Below are positions 63,525 through 64,000 of a DNA stretch of 64,000 nucleotides, one piece after another. Positions within the stretch are counted from its first letter, which is position 1. Every line of letters starts with the position of its first letter. Origin of the DNA: Lichenostomus cassidix (lineage: Eukaryota; Chordata; Aves; Passeriformes; Meliphagidae); contig CM039184.1 of assembly GCA_008360975.2 (NCBI GenBank), positions 35,203,797-35,267,796 of the forward strand, written 5' to 3'. The translations under genes and the position numbers were made by a program. The notes below the pieces were generated by a model that was given only the letters and a program-made list of their open reading frames with translations, was not told where the DNA came from and ran no database searches.

Positions 63525-64000
63525 GCCTATATGACACCTACAATTTAGTATACATATATAGTTTGTATCAAAAATTTCTTGAACTCTCTCATCATTAAAA
63601 AATCCTTGTATTAAGTTAGGTAAAGAACTTATTATCTCACAACCATAATTATGTCTGTGTCTGCTCCTCTTTTAAGAGCAGTTCTGCACCATTTTTGTGT
63701 ATGTGACAAGATATCTTTTGTCCTGTTGTAGCCCCAAGTGTTACCATTTGTGAATAATGTAAAAAAAACTGAACAGATGAAAAATCAAAGCTCTTAAGCT
63801 AAGACTGGTGTTTGCTTTTCAAGAATCCCACCCATTGCAGGAGAAGAGGGATCTAGAATATCCAGGGAACATTTGGCAGGATCATCAGCATAGGATGAAA
63901 GGTGACTCTGCACACTTAGGTAAGATAATGCAACAAAAAACTTAGCAATTTCTTCTGTTTTGGGGATAACACAGGTAAAACTATTAATCAGTTGCAGTAC

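Larger units (their letters stand above)
57822..64000 (+). other. GALNT7: GALNT7 intron 1, 5' part
   Basis: It starts with GTGAGT. The first 640 bp belong to the CpG island; from about 58480 the sequence becomes AT-rich. It holds an antisense CR1 fragment (61247-61340), a modestly GC-rich patch (62160-62400) without a recognisable protein, and an A/G-rich tract (63495-63524). No exon 2 of GALNT7 is visible before the window ends. Confidence 0.85.

Overview
The window is vertebrate nuclear DNA, most likely from a bird. Genes are split into short exons with long AT-rich introns. Interspersed repeats are CR1 LINE 3' ends and solo LTRs of one retroviral family that I recognise as avian, and there is one promoter CpG island. 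It is not bacterial or viral, and I see no operon, CRISPR array, tRNA or rRNA.

Two protein-coding genes are supported, both on the + strand and both members of the polypeptide GalNAc-transferase (GALNT) family. Positions 1 to about 27,115 hold the 3' end of a gene best identified as GALNTL6: its last four coding exons (6591-6812, 13892-14008, 20243-20392, 26272-26439), three complete introns, part of an upstream intron and the start of the 3' UTR. These exons encode the end of the catalytic domain, the linker and the whole C-terminal ricin-type lectin domain, and every junction is in phase 0. Positions about 57,120 to 64,000 hold the start of GALNT7: CpG-island promoter, exon 1 (start codon 57696, donor 57822) and the first 6.2 kb of intron 1. 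GALNTL6 and GALNT7 are also neighbours in human (4q34), which supports both names.

Between the genes lie about 30 kb without a recognisable gene: one CR1 copy, two solo LTRs, simple repeats and mostly unique AT-rich sequence. The GALNTL6 introns hold a third solo LTR (same family, sense orientation), another CR1 copy, and a GC-rich 16-bp minisatellite (15676-16187) with higher-order 64-bp structure and a CTCF-like motif beside it. GALNT7 intron 1 carries an antisense CR1 end.

Both proteins should act in the Golgi on mucin-type O-glycosylation. GALNT7 is known for adding GalNAc to already glycosylated peptides; GALNTL6 activity is poorly characterised. I found no clearly new biological system. 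The points most worth a second look are the atypical splice donor after the third GALNTL6 exon, followed by 147 open codons of intron; the minisatellite, open in several frames on both strands; and the sense-oriented LTR in an intron. Most other long open reading frames are chance or low-complexity artefacts.
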